Shown in pieces: positions 1 to 5,437 of a DNA stretch of 5,690 bases. The number at the start of each line of letters is the position of its first letter. The stretch's first letter is position 1. The translations under genes were made by a program, and so were the position numbers. The notes under the pieces are model-generated. The model made no database searches. It was not told the origin of the DNA and saw nothing but the letters and a program-made list of their open reading frames with translations. The stretch comes from Deltaproteobacteria bacterium RBG_13_49_15 (GTDB lineage Bacteria; Desulfobacterota; Desulfobacteria; Desulfobacterales; UBA2156), in NCBI GenBank assembly GCA_001797695.1, contig MGQD01000051.1, forward strand, positions 1,927 through 7,616, in the 5' to 3' direction.

Positions 1-966
1 ATTCATCAACTCTTCTTTGGAAACCGTTGCGGTCCCGACCTTCCCCACCACGATTCCAGCCGCGGTATTGGCCAGGCGCATCGCTTCCTCAAGGGATGCT
101 CCGGAAGCCAATCCCAGGCCGAGAACGGCAAGGACGGTATCGCCGGCTCCGGATACATCGTAGACCTGTCTAGCCTCCGCTTGAATTTTAAGAGGTTTTT
201 TTCCTCTCTCGAATAAAATCATTCCGTCTTTTCCAAGGGTGATGAGGAGACGGCCGATATCCACACTCTCAAGAATCTTATTTCCGGCTTCGCGGAGAGT
301 CGCTTCATCCGTAATCTCCAGGCCGGCGGCGATTCCGGTCTCCTTTTTATTCGGCGTGAGCAATGATACGCCGGCATATTTAGAAAAATTGAACCCCTTC
401 GGATCGGCGATGGTGGTCTTGCCGTGCGATGTTGCGGTTTGGATCGTATAAGAAAGGAGAGAGTTGGAGACCAGCCCTTTGCCGTAATCCGATATCAGAA
501 CCAGATCGGCTTTTGGAATCGCTTTGTTCAAAAAGTTGATAAGCCGCTTGTGGGTTTGCTTCGAGATTTCGGTTCTGGATTCCCGATCGATTCTCAAGAC
601 ATGCTGGTTGGTGGCAATCACCCGGGTTTTCCGGGTCGTCGGCCTTTCCGGGTCCTGGATGATCCCGTCCGTGGCCACACCGAGTGTCGCAAATCTATCT
701 AACAATCGCTTTCCGTTCCGGCCGGTGCCGATGACGCCGGCGGCCAATACCGTCCCTCCCAGGGAGACGATATTGTTGATAACGTTTCCGGAACCGCCCA
801 GCGTATGGCTTTCGCTTTTGACTAGAACGATGGGGACAGGCGCTTCCGGGGAGATCCGGTTGACATCTCCCCAGATGTATTCGTCGATCATCAAATCCCC
901 GACCACGAGGATATGGCAGGAGTCAAACGCACTGACATCAACAGGTGCCGGCTTTTGCTTTTTCAA
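1..966 (-). CDS. rfaE1: D-glycero-beta-D-manno-heptose-7-phosphate kinase (RfaE1/HldE kinase domain), 3' end off the window
   Basis: PfkB/ribokinase-family kinase that phosphorylates heptose 7-phosphate at C1 in the cytoplasmic ADP-heptose pathway for the LPS inner core. I translated 322 codons. The N-terminal signature GDLMIDEYIWG lies at residues 23-33, followed by RISPEAPVPIV (37-47) and the glycine-rich GGSGNV (57-62). The C-terminal ATP-site motif is DVSGAGDT, with D276 the expected catalytic base. The last visible residues (VGKVGTATVSKEELMN) match the end of a kinase domain. The C-terminus is outside the window, so it cannot be told whether this is a stand-alone RfaE1 or a bifunctional HldE with a cytidylyltransferase domain. 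The start is TTG. No in-frame ATG, GTG or TTG lies upstream before a stop at 1003-1005; a GGAGG sits just before the TTG; and the next in-frame ATG (residue 26) would cut the first motif. It follows the thioesterase gene by 22 bases. Confidence 0.93.
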   Translation of the reverse strand, partial: MKKQKPAPVDVSAFDSCHILVVGDLMIDEYIWGDVNRISPEAPVPIVLVKSESHTLGGSGNVINNIVSLGGTVLAAGVIGTGRNGKRLLDRFATLGVATDGIIQDPERPTTRKTRVIATNQHVLRIDRESRTEISKQTHKRLINFLNKAIPKADLVLISDYGKGLVSNSLLSYTIQTATSHGKTTIADPKGFNFSKYAGVSLLTPNKKETGIAAGLEITDEATLREAGNKILESVDIGRLLITLGKDGMILFERGKKPLKIQAEARQVYDVSGAGDTVLAVLGLGLASGASLEEAMRLANTAAGIVVGKVGTATVSKEELMN

Positions 967-969
967 TTT

Positions 970-975
970 TCCTCC
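970..975 (-). promoter_or_regulatory. Shine-Dalgarno site GGAGGA setting the TTG start of rfaE1
   Basis: The minus strand reads GGAGGAAAATTG, with GGAGG four bases upstream of the TTG at 966-964. No other usable start codon lies in frame, so this ribosome binding site decides the start. Confidence 0.75.
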
Positions 976-988
976 GGATGGATCCTGA

Positions 989-1396
989 TCAGAAGGTTTC
1001 TTTTATCATACGGGATAGAAACGCAGGGGGGCGGATCAAACGCCCTTCCGGATTAACGCATGCATGCCTCGTATAACCGGTCGCGCAGATGATATCTCCT
1101 TCCAGCCTGCGGATGGAGTAATCGAATTTGACCCCTCCTTTGACATTGGAATCGAGCCTGGTTTCCACAACCAGTTCGTCGTCATAACGAACCGGAAAAA
1201 CGTATTTCACAAAGGCTTCCGAAACCGGGAGAAAAACTCCCTTCCCTTCGATCGATTTATAGGTCAATCCCATGGAGCGGAAGAGTTCGGTTCGCCCGAT
1301 TTCAAACCAACGCATATAGTTTCCATAGTAGGCATATCCCATATTGTCGGTATCCCCGTAGATGACCCGGAAGAGGGTCCGGTGAGGCTCGTTCAT
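989..1396 (-). CDS. Acyl-CoA thioesterase, YbgC/FadM-type hotdog fold
   Basis: A 135-residue protein, normal length for a single-hotdog 4-hydroxybenzoyl-CoA thioesterase-like enzyme. The diagnostic N-terminal block runs Y13-G-D-T-D17-N-M-G20, then YYGNYMRWFEIGRTE (23-37). This is the family pattern Y-x-D-T-D-x-x-G-x-x-Y-x-x-N-Y, and D17 aligns with the catalytic aspartate of YbgC-like enzymes. Members hydrolyse acyl-CoA or acyl-ACP thioesters in the cytoplasm; YbgC proteins are often linked to envelope phospholipid metabolism. The actual substrate cannot be read from the sequence. The ATG is preceded by GAAGGA at suitable spacing. The gene begins 21 bases after the ThrH-like gene and ends 22 bases before rfaE1, so cotranscription is likely. 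No signal peptide or membrane segment is seen. Confidence 0.9.
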   Translation of the reverse strand: MNEPHRTLFRVIYGDTDNMGYAYYGNYMRWFEIGRTELFRSMGLTYKSIEGKGVFLPVSEAFVKYVFPVRYDDELVVETRLDSNVKGGVKFDYSIRRLEGDIICATGYTRHACVNPEGRLIRPPAFLSRMIKETF

Positions 1397-1417
1397 TTTA
1401 CATCGCTTCCTTCTTCA

Positions 1418-2047
1418 TCAAGAGTCGGCTCCGGTGACGGTTCGAATCATCCTTTTGACATCATCATAGGTTTCAGCCACCGGAAAATTCGTAAATTCCT
1501 TTTTAACGTTTTCCGGCGGGCGGAACAAGAATGCGATATCGGCTTCTTTTAGCATGGAAATATCATTATATGAATCGCCGATTCCGATCACCTTATAATT
1601 CAGGTTCTTAAGCGAAATCACCGTCATCCGTTTTCCATCGGGTTGCCTGAGCTTGTAGTCCTTGATCATGCCGCCTGAGTTTAGGATAAGGGAATTGCAA
1701 AACAGGGTAGGCCACCCCATTTTTTCGAGCAGGGGGCCTGCGAATTCAACATACGTGTCGGAAACAATAATAGTGGGATGTCTGGATCTGAGCCAATTCA
1801 GCAAATCAAGCGCCCCTTCAAGAGGGTTCATGGAAGCGATCACCTTCTGGATATCGGATAGTCTGAGGCCGTTTTTATGAAGAATGGCCAGACGGTGTTT
1901 CATCAGAACATCGTAATCCGGTACATCCCGGGTCGTGAGCCTTAGCTCGGGGATTTGGGTTTTTTCAGCCACGTTGATCCATATTTCAGGAGTGAAAATG
2001 CCTTCCATGTCGGAACAGATCATATACAGCGGATTCTGCTTTTTCAT
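1418..2047 (-). CDS. thrH: ThrH-like HAD phosphatase (phosphoserine phosphatase / homoserine phosphotransferase)
   Basis: A 209-residue HAD-superfamily protein closely resembling Pseudomonas ThrH from end to end as I remember it. ThrH dephosphorylates phosphoserine and can pass the phosphate to homoserine, giving O-phosphohomoserine for threonine synthesis. Motif I is D13-M-E15-G, the ThrH variant with Glu where most HAD phosphatases have a second Asp. Next come TPEIWINVAEKT (19-30), TTRDVPDYDVLMK (38-50) and NPLEGALDLLNWLR (74-87). Motif II is IIVSDT (93-98, S96), and motif IV is GIGDSYND (155-162), with D158 and D162 the expected Mg ligands. The C-terminal PPENVKKEF (177-185) is also ThrH-like. 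The ATG has GAAGG upstream. Its place directly after hom supports a homoserine-kinase-type role, but plain phosphoserine phosphatase activity (serine synthesis) is possible. Confidence 0.88.
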   Translation of the reverse strand: MKKQNPLYMICSDMEGIFTPEIWINVAEKTQIPELRLTTRDVPDYDVLMKHRLAILHKNGLRLSDIQKVIASMNPLEGALDLLNWLRSRHPTIIVSDTYVEFAGPLLEKMGWPTLFCNSLILNSGGMIKDYKLRQPDGKRMTVISLKNLNYKVIGIGDSYNDISMLKEADIAFLFRPPENVKKEFTNFPVAETYDDVKRMIRTVTGADS

Positions 2048-2066
2048 ATTTGTTCAGCCTTCTTAA

Positions 2067-2084
2067 ATCTATATGATTATAGAT
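2067..2084. repeat. Small AT-rich inverted repeat between hom and the thrH-like gene
   Basis: The sequence has arms ATCTATA and TATAGAT around a 4-base loop, giving a perfect 7-bp stem in the 66-base hom-thrH gap. It is weak because five of seven pairs are A-T, and no T tract follows, so it does not look like an intrinsic terminator. It could be an mRNA processing or stability hairpin, or chance. Confidence 0.4.
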
Positions 2085-2113
2085 GTTCCATCGGGTCTTA
2101 TCCGTTTTTTCAA

Positions 2114-3433
2114 TCAGTCCTGCCCGGCTTCATCTTCGATGCGGATGAGGACTGGGGTATCGCTCACCACATCCAAAGAAGATATTTCCGAAAGCGCCTT
2201 GATGACATATTCTTCCCTGGCAAGATGTGACAGCATCACAACCGGGACCGAACCGTTTGTCTTTCGTCCTTTCTGGTGGACGGATTTAATACTGATTCCA
2301 TAATTTCCCAAGACACCCGATATTTTGGATAAGACGCCGGGCTGGTCCAGGGCGGCGAATCTGAAGTAGTAGTGCGTGTCGATCTCTTTGATCGGGACAA
2401 TCGGAATTTTCCGGATCCGTCCAGGCTGATACGAGAGCATGGGGATTCTTCCCCGGGACGCTCCGGATATCCGGTTTCGGGCGAGATCCACGACATCGCT
2501 GATGACGGCCGAGGCGGTCGGCATCATGCCGGCCCCATAGCCATAGAGCATCATGTCCCCCACCGCATCTCCGGTGATGGTGAGCGCATTTACCGATCCG
2601 TTGACGCTGGAAAGAAGGTTTTCAAAAGGGATCATGGTGGGGTGAATCCTTGCTTCCACGGCGTTTCCCAGGCTCTTACTGATCGCCAGAAGTTTGACCG
2701 TATATCCGAATTGCCGGGCAAAATCGATGTCCATGGGGGTAATGCGGGAAATCCCTTCAACGTAGATATCCGGCAAATTGATCTCCATACCGTAGGCAAG
2801 GGCGGACAGAATGGCGAGCTTGTGGGCTGTGTCGTGTCCCTCCACGTCGAGCGTCGGATCGGCTTCTGCAAAACCCTTGGCTTGGGCTTCCGCCAGTGCG
2901 GCTTCGAAGACGCTCCCGTCGTTGGTGATTTTGGAAAGGATGTAATTGCAGGTGCCGTTTAGGATGCCGATCATGGATTGAATCCGGTTTCCCACCAAAG
3001 ATTCCCGTATGGTTTTAATAACCGGCATGCACCCACACACGCTCGCTTCAAAAGCCAGGTCCACTCCGTTTTGCGCAGCGGCCTTAAAGAGCGCATTCCC
3101 GTGATTTGCCAGAAGCGCCTTGTTTGCCGTCACTACCGGTTTCTTGTGTTCAATGGCTTTTAAGATGAGATCCTTGGCAACCCCTTCGCCTCCGATCATC
3201 TCAATGACGATATCGATCTCCGGGTCGCAAACCACTTGAAATGCGTTTTTCGTAAGCATCCCGTTTTCAAACCGGATCCCCCGGTCTTTTTCCAGATCGA
3301 TGTCCGCCACGGTTTTAAGACGGATGACGGCGCCCACCCGGTCGCTGATGAGCGGCTCCTTTTCCATCAGGATCCTGGCGACCCCTGTTCCCACCGTACC
3401 GCAACCGAGAAGTCCGACATGGATGATGTTCAT
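2114..3433 (-). CDS. hom: Homoserine dehydrogenase with C-terminal ACT domain
   Basis: A 439-residue protein, the usual length for a monofunctional bacterial homoserine dehydrogenase with a regulatory domain. It reduces aspartate 4-semialdehyde to homoserine with NAD(P)H, at the branch to threonine and methionine. The Rossmann nucleotide site is GCGTVG (10-15). TANKALLA (102-109) contains the conserved K105. The catalytic region has GILNGTCNYILSKI (156-169), FAEADPTLDVEG (188-199) and GHDTAHKLAILSALAYG, with K205 the expected catalytic lysine. An ACT domain begins near residue 354 (HYYFRFAALDQPGVLSKISGVLG) and runs to the end, which normally gives feedback control by threonine. No aspartokinase domain is present. 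The ATG is preceded by GAGG within AAGAGGTTTTAA and lies 10 bases after the stop of the aminotransferase fragment, so translational coupling is likely. All core motifs are intact. Confidence 0.96.
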   Translation of the reverse strand: MNIIHVGLLGCGTVGTGVARILMEKEPLISDRVGAVIRLKTVADIDLEKDRGIRFENGMLTKNAFQVVCDPEIDIVIEMIGGEGVAKDLILKAIEHKKPVVTANKALLANHGNALFKAAAQNGVDLAFEASVCGCMPVIKTIRESLVGNRIQSMIGILNGTCNYILSKITNDGSVFEAALAEAQAKGFAEADPTLDVEGHDTAHKLAILSALAYGMEINLPDIYVEGISRITPMDIDFARQFGYTVKLLAISKSLGNAVEARIHPTMIPFENLLSSVNGSVNALTITGDAVGDMMLYGYGAGMMPTASAVISDVVDLARNRISGASRGRIPMLSYQPGRIRKIPIVPIKEIDTHYYFRFAALDQPGVLSKISGVLGNYGISIKSVHQKGRKTNGSVPVVMLSHLAREEYVIKALSEISSLDVVSDTPVLIRIEDEAGQD

Positions 3434-3443
3434 TTAAAACCTC

Positions 3444-3947
3444 TTATAGGATTTTTTTGATTCCTCTGACCGCCTGGTTGATGCGCATGTTGTTTTCAAT
3501 CAATGCAAAGCGGACGTACTCGTCCCCATATTCACCGAATCCGAGGCCGGGCGAAACAGCCACATGGGCATGATGAATCATGAACTTGGCGAACTCCACC
3601 GATCCCAACTTAACGTATTTGTCCGGAATCTTGCCCCATACATAGACTCCGATGGTGACGATGGTTTCAGTGTCGGGGTTGACGTCCACGTCAAACCGGC
3701 GTTTGTACCAGTTTGATATGGCGCCTCTTAATTTGGTGATCCCCATGGATGCGGAATACCGGTGATTGTGGGATTTTTGAGCCGCTTCAATGAGTTTTGC
3801 GACGATATGGGGAGGGGTCCCCAAATCCGGGTTTCCCATACCCATATCGATGATATCTTTACCCTGATGCCTTGCCTCCATCTTGATCTGGTTGACGGTG
3901 GCAAAGACATATGGCGGAAGCCGATCCAGTCGTGCAAATCGGGTCAT
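3444..3947 (-). pseudogene. Class I/II aminotransferase (AlaC / LL-DAP aminotransferase type) with large in-frame internal deletion
   Basis: The ORF is open for 167 residues, whereas fold-type I aminotransferases of this family have about 385-410. Residues 1-100 match the N-terminus: FARLDRLPPYVFATVNQIK, DMGMGNPDLGTPPHIV (34-49), RYSASMGITKLRGAISNWY (63-81) and NPDTETIVTIG (90-100). In the family TIG is normally followed by S-K-E-G and the PLP domain. Here residue 101 starts VYVWGKIPDKYVKLGSVEFAK, the C-terminal region, followed by VAVSPGLGFGEYGDEYVRFALIEN. R146 aligns with the substrate-carboxylate arginine. The missing 220-235 residues include the PLP-phosphate and pyridine contacts and the Schiff-base lysine, so transamination should be impossible. 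The frame is kept across the join (about 3644-3651). The ATG has AAGGA upstream, and the gene is first in the operon, just before hom. The intact ancestor probably made alanine or an aspartate-family amino acid. An assembly error is the main alternative. Confidence 0.85.
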
Positions 3948-3966
3948 GATCTTGTCCTTATTCCCG

Positions 3967-4038
3967 TTAAGGCATTTTCTTCATTTCCGGCGACTTGTCC
4001 GCCTCCTGTAAAAACGCATCCTCATAGGCAGAGGCCAT
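3967..4038 (-). other. Possible 23-codon upstream ORF in the aminotransferase-hom leader
   Basis: The minus strand has an ATG at 4038-4036 followed by 23 sense codons and TAA. The product begins MASAYEDAFLQEADKS, is rich in acidic and basic residues, and has no run of Thr, Ile, Met or Ala codons as expected for a classical attenuator leader. No good Shine-Dalgarno precedes it. A GTG directly before the ATG is an alternative start, and an in-frame TAA lies a few codons further up. It ends about 20 bases before the aminotransferase ATG. It may be a leader peptide, a remnant of a lost gene's 3' end, or chance. I do not recognise it. Confidence 0.2.
4002..4007 (-). promoter_or_regulatory. Orphan AGGAGG Shine-Dalgarno-like sequence
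   Basis: A perfect AGGAGG on the minus strand within the leader has no ATG, GTG or TTG 4-12 bases downstream. The first ATG after it is about 18 bases away and leads only to a few codons inside the 23-codon ORF. It may be a relic or chance. Confidence 0.25.
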
Positions 4039-4070
4039 CACGTCCGATACTTCACCGGATAAAATTTATT

Positions 4071-4099
4071 TAATTACGACAGTGTGTTTCCATTGTCAA
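4071..4099 (-). promoter_or_regulatory. Candidate promoter for the aminotransferase-hom operon (perfect -35, poor -10)
   Basis: The minus strand carries a perfect TTGACA at 4099-4094. At 17-base spacing the -10 position reads TAATTA, only 2 of 6 matches to TATAAT. A better TTAAAT lies three bases further on, at an over-long 20-base spacing. The downstream sequence is AT-rich and melts easily. The site is correctly placed about 120-130 bases upstream of the aminotransferase start. The weak -10 may mean that an activator or another sigma factor is needed, or that the true promoter lies elsewhere. Confidence 0.3.
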
Positions 4100-4121
4100 A
4101 AAAATTGTTTTGACTTTTAAT
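4093..4121 (+). promoter_or_regulatory. Candidate sigma70-type promoter for purM
   Basis: The -35 box TTGTCA (4093-4098, 5 of 6 matches to TTGACA) is followed, after exactly 17 bases, by the -10 box TTTAAT (4116-4121, 5 of 6 matches to TATAAT). Transcription would start near 4128, giving a leader of about 65 bases before the purM ATG, which is preceded by GGAG at 8-base spacing. Its -35 box occupies the same base pairs as the opposite-strand TTGACA. Confidence 0.5.
4095..4114. promoter_or_regulatory. Inverted repeat GTCAAAA-N6-TTTTGAC over the purM promoter (possible operator)
   Basis: Two perfect 7-base arms separated by 6 bases overlie the -35 box and the spacer of the purM promoter, and also the -35 of the divergent promoter. 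The position and symmetry suit a dimeric DNA-binding protein. It does not resemble the E. coli PurR operator (core CGCAAACGTTTGCG). Low sequence complexity raises the chance of coincidence. Confidence 0.35.
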
Positions 4122-4192
4122 CGGATTGGGATTAGCGTTTTAAGATACGAACGACCACCGAATCAGGTTTACGACCCTTCCCGGAGACCGCA

Positions 4193-5236
4193 ATGATAAA
4201 ACCATTGACCTATGCAGATGCAGGTGTTGACATTAACAAAGCCGACCGGTTTGTGGATCGGATCAAGGAAATCGCAAAGCCCACCTTCGGCTCCAGCGTG
4301 ATCGGCGGCATCGGCGGGTTTGGGGGTCTTTTTTCATTAAAGCTTCAGGACATATCGAATCCGGTTCTGGTCAGTTCCACGGATGGGGTGGGGACCAAAC
4401 TTAAAATTGCCTTTATGACGGACAAACACGATACTATTGGGATCGATCTGGTGGCCATGTGCGTTAACGATGTGGTGGTTCAGGGGGCAAAGCCTCTGTT
4501 TTTTTTGGATTATCTGGCAATGGGCGCCCTGAAGACAGATACGGCCGTACAGATCGTCAAGGGGATAGTCGACGGATGCACGGAAGCCGGCTGCGCTCTG
4601 ATCGGCGGGGAAACAGCGGAAATGCCGGGTTTTTATCAGCGCAATGAATATGATCTTGCCGGGTTTGCCGTGGGTATTGTGGACAACCGGAAAATCATCG
4701 ACGGAAGTGAAATCAAAGTCGGAGACCGCCTGGTCGGAATCGCATCCAGCGGACTTCACAGCAACGGTTTTTCTCTCGTTCGAAAAATCTGTTTCGACCT
4801 GTTGAGACTCAACGTAAACGATACGGTGCCTGAACTCGGTTCGACTCTCGGCGATATTCTGTTAACACCCACGAAAATTTACGTCAAAAGTGTTCTCAGG
4901 CTGGCAAAGGACAATCCGATTCATGGGCTGGCGCACATCACCGGCGGCGGCATTACGGGAAACATCGTACGGATCATTCCTGAATCGTGCGGGATTATCA
5001 TAAACAAAGGAAGCTGGAAAATACCACCGGTATTTGAATTTTTAAAAGAATCGGGTAATGTTTCGGATGAGGAAATGATGCGGACCTTCAACAACGGCAT
5101 CGGCATGGTGGCAATCTTGCCGGAGGAAAATGTCCGGGATGCCATCGAGCGGTTGAATGCCATGAATGAAAACGGATTTGTCATCGGAGAGATCGTTAAA
5201 AGAGATGACTCCAACAGCCGGGTTCAATGGGTATAG
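4193..5236 (+). CDS. purM: Phosphoribosylformylglycinamidine cyclo-ligase (AIR synthetase)
   Basis: A complete 347-residue PurM, the normal length (E. coli about 345). It closes the imidazole ring, turning FGAM plus ATP into AIR in de novo purine synthesis, and acts as a cytoplasmic dimer. Conserved blocks appear in order: YADAGVDI (7-14), SSTDGVGTKLKIA (61-73) forming part of the ATP site, GIDLVAMCVNDVVVQGAKPLFFLDYLA (83-109), GGETAEMPGFY (138-148), SSGLHSNGFSLVRK (185-198), AHITGGGITGNIVR (247-260) and FNNGIGMV (299-306). The ATG has GGAG eight bases upstream and gives the family's usual N-terminus. The gene stands alone in its pathway here: no other pur gene is visible. It diverges from the aminotransferase-hom operon, and a small ORF starts just after its stop. 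No defects are seen. Confidence 0.97.
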   Translation: MIKPLTYADAGVDINKADRFVDRIKEIAKPTFGSSVIGGIGGFGGLFSLKLQDISNPVLVSSTDGVGTKLKIAFMTDKHDTIGIDLVAMCVNDVVVQGAKPLFFLDYLAMGALKTDTAVQIVKGIVDGCTEAGCALIGGETAEMPGFYQRNEYDLAGFAVGIVDNRKIIDGSEIKVGDRLVGIASSGLHSNGFSLVRKICFDLLRLNVNDTVPELGSTLGDILLTPTKIYVKSVLRLAKDNPIHGLAHITGGGITGNIVRIIPESCGIIINKGSWKIPPVFEFLKESGNVSDEEMMRTFNNGIGMVAILPEENVRDAIERLNAMNENGFVIGEIVKRDDSNSRVQWV

Positions 5237-5241
5237 ACAAT

Positions 5242-5358
5242 ATGGATGATAACAGAGAACAAGGCGTTCGGTTTTACAACAAAATATCAAAACCGTTTGT
5301 AAGATTTCTGAAATGGCTCGAAAAAGGTCAGCTTAAACAAGGTTTTTGTCAGGGATGA
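5242..5358 (+). CDS. Small basic hypothetical protein downstream of purM
   Basis: A 38-residue ORF starts five bases after the purM stop. An in-frame ATG at 5227, inside the last codons of purM, would give 43 residues and an overlap suggestive of termination-reinitiation. Neither start has a strong ribosome site; GGG at 5229-5231 is the nearest purine run. The product has an acidic start (MDDNREQG) and then RFYNKISKPFVRFLKWLEKGQLKQG. The second part could form an amphipathic basic/aromatic helix able to lie on a membrane surface. It ends with a single cysteine (FCQG). I recognise no family and infer no function. It reads like a real small protein rather than noise because of its composition and tight placement, but it is too short to be sure. 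Confidence 0.45.
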   Translation: MDDNREQGVRFYNKISKPFVRFLKWLEKGQLKQGFCQG

Positions 5359-5437
5359 GGATCCAAGGGAAGCGGCGCCGGTACGGTGCGACGGCGATCG
5401 GATACCCCCCGCTGACCGGCCTTTTCCGGCGATTGAA

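Noticed and set aside
1064..1552. Long open frame on the plus strand across the thioesterase and thrH-like genes
   Set aside because: It is antisense to two genes with clear family motifs, and its translation shows no recognisable domain.
2372..2962. 196-codon open frame on the plus strand inside hom
   Set aside because: Antisense shadow of hom; the composition is typical of a reverse-frame artefact, and hom is fully supported on the other strand.
4110..4138. Alternative purM promoter TTGACT-N17-TAGCGT
   Set aside because: The -10 matches only 3 of 6 positions; the overlapping TTGTCA-N17-TTTAAT is clearly better.
5269..5295. Inverted repeat CGGTTTT / AAAACCG after purM as an intrinsic terminator
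   Set aside because: The loop is 13 bases, the stem is mostly A-T, and only TTTGT follows. It also lies inside the small ORF, so it is probably chance.
5359..5437. GC-rich stretch with CGCCG/CGGCG and CCGG/CCGG short inverted repeats
   Set aside because: The stems are only 4-5 bp with long loops and no T tract, so they are not distinguishable from chance in GC-rich DNA.
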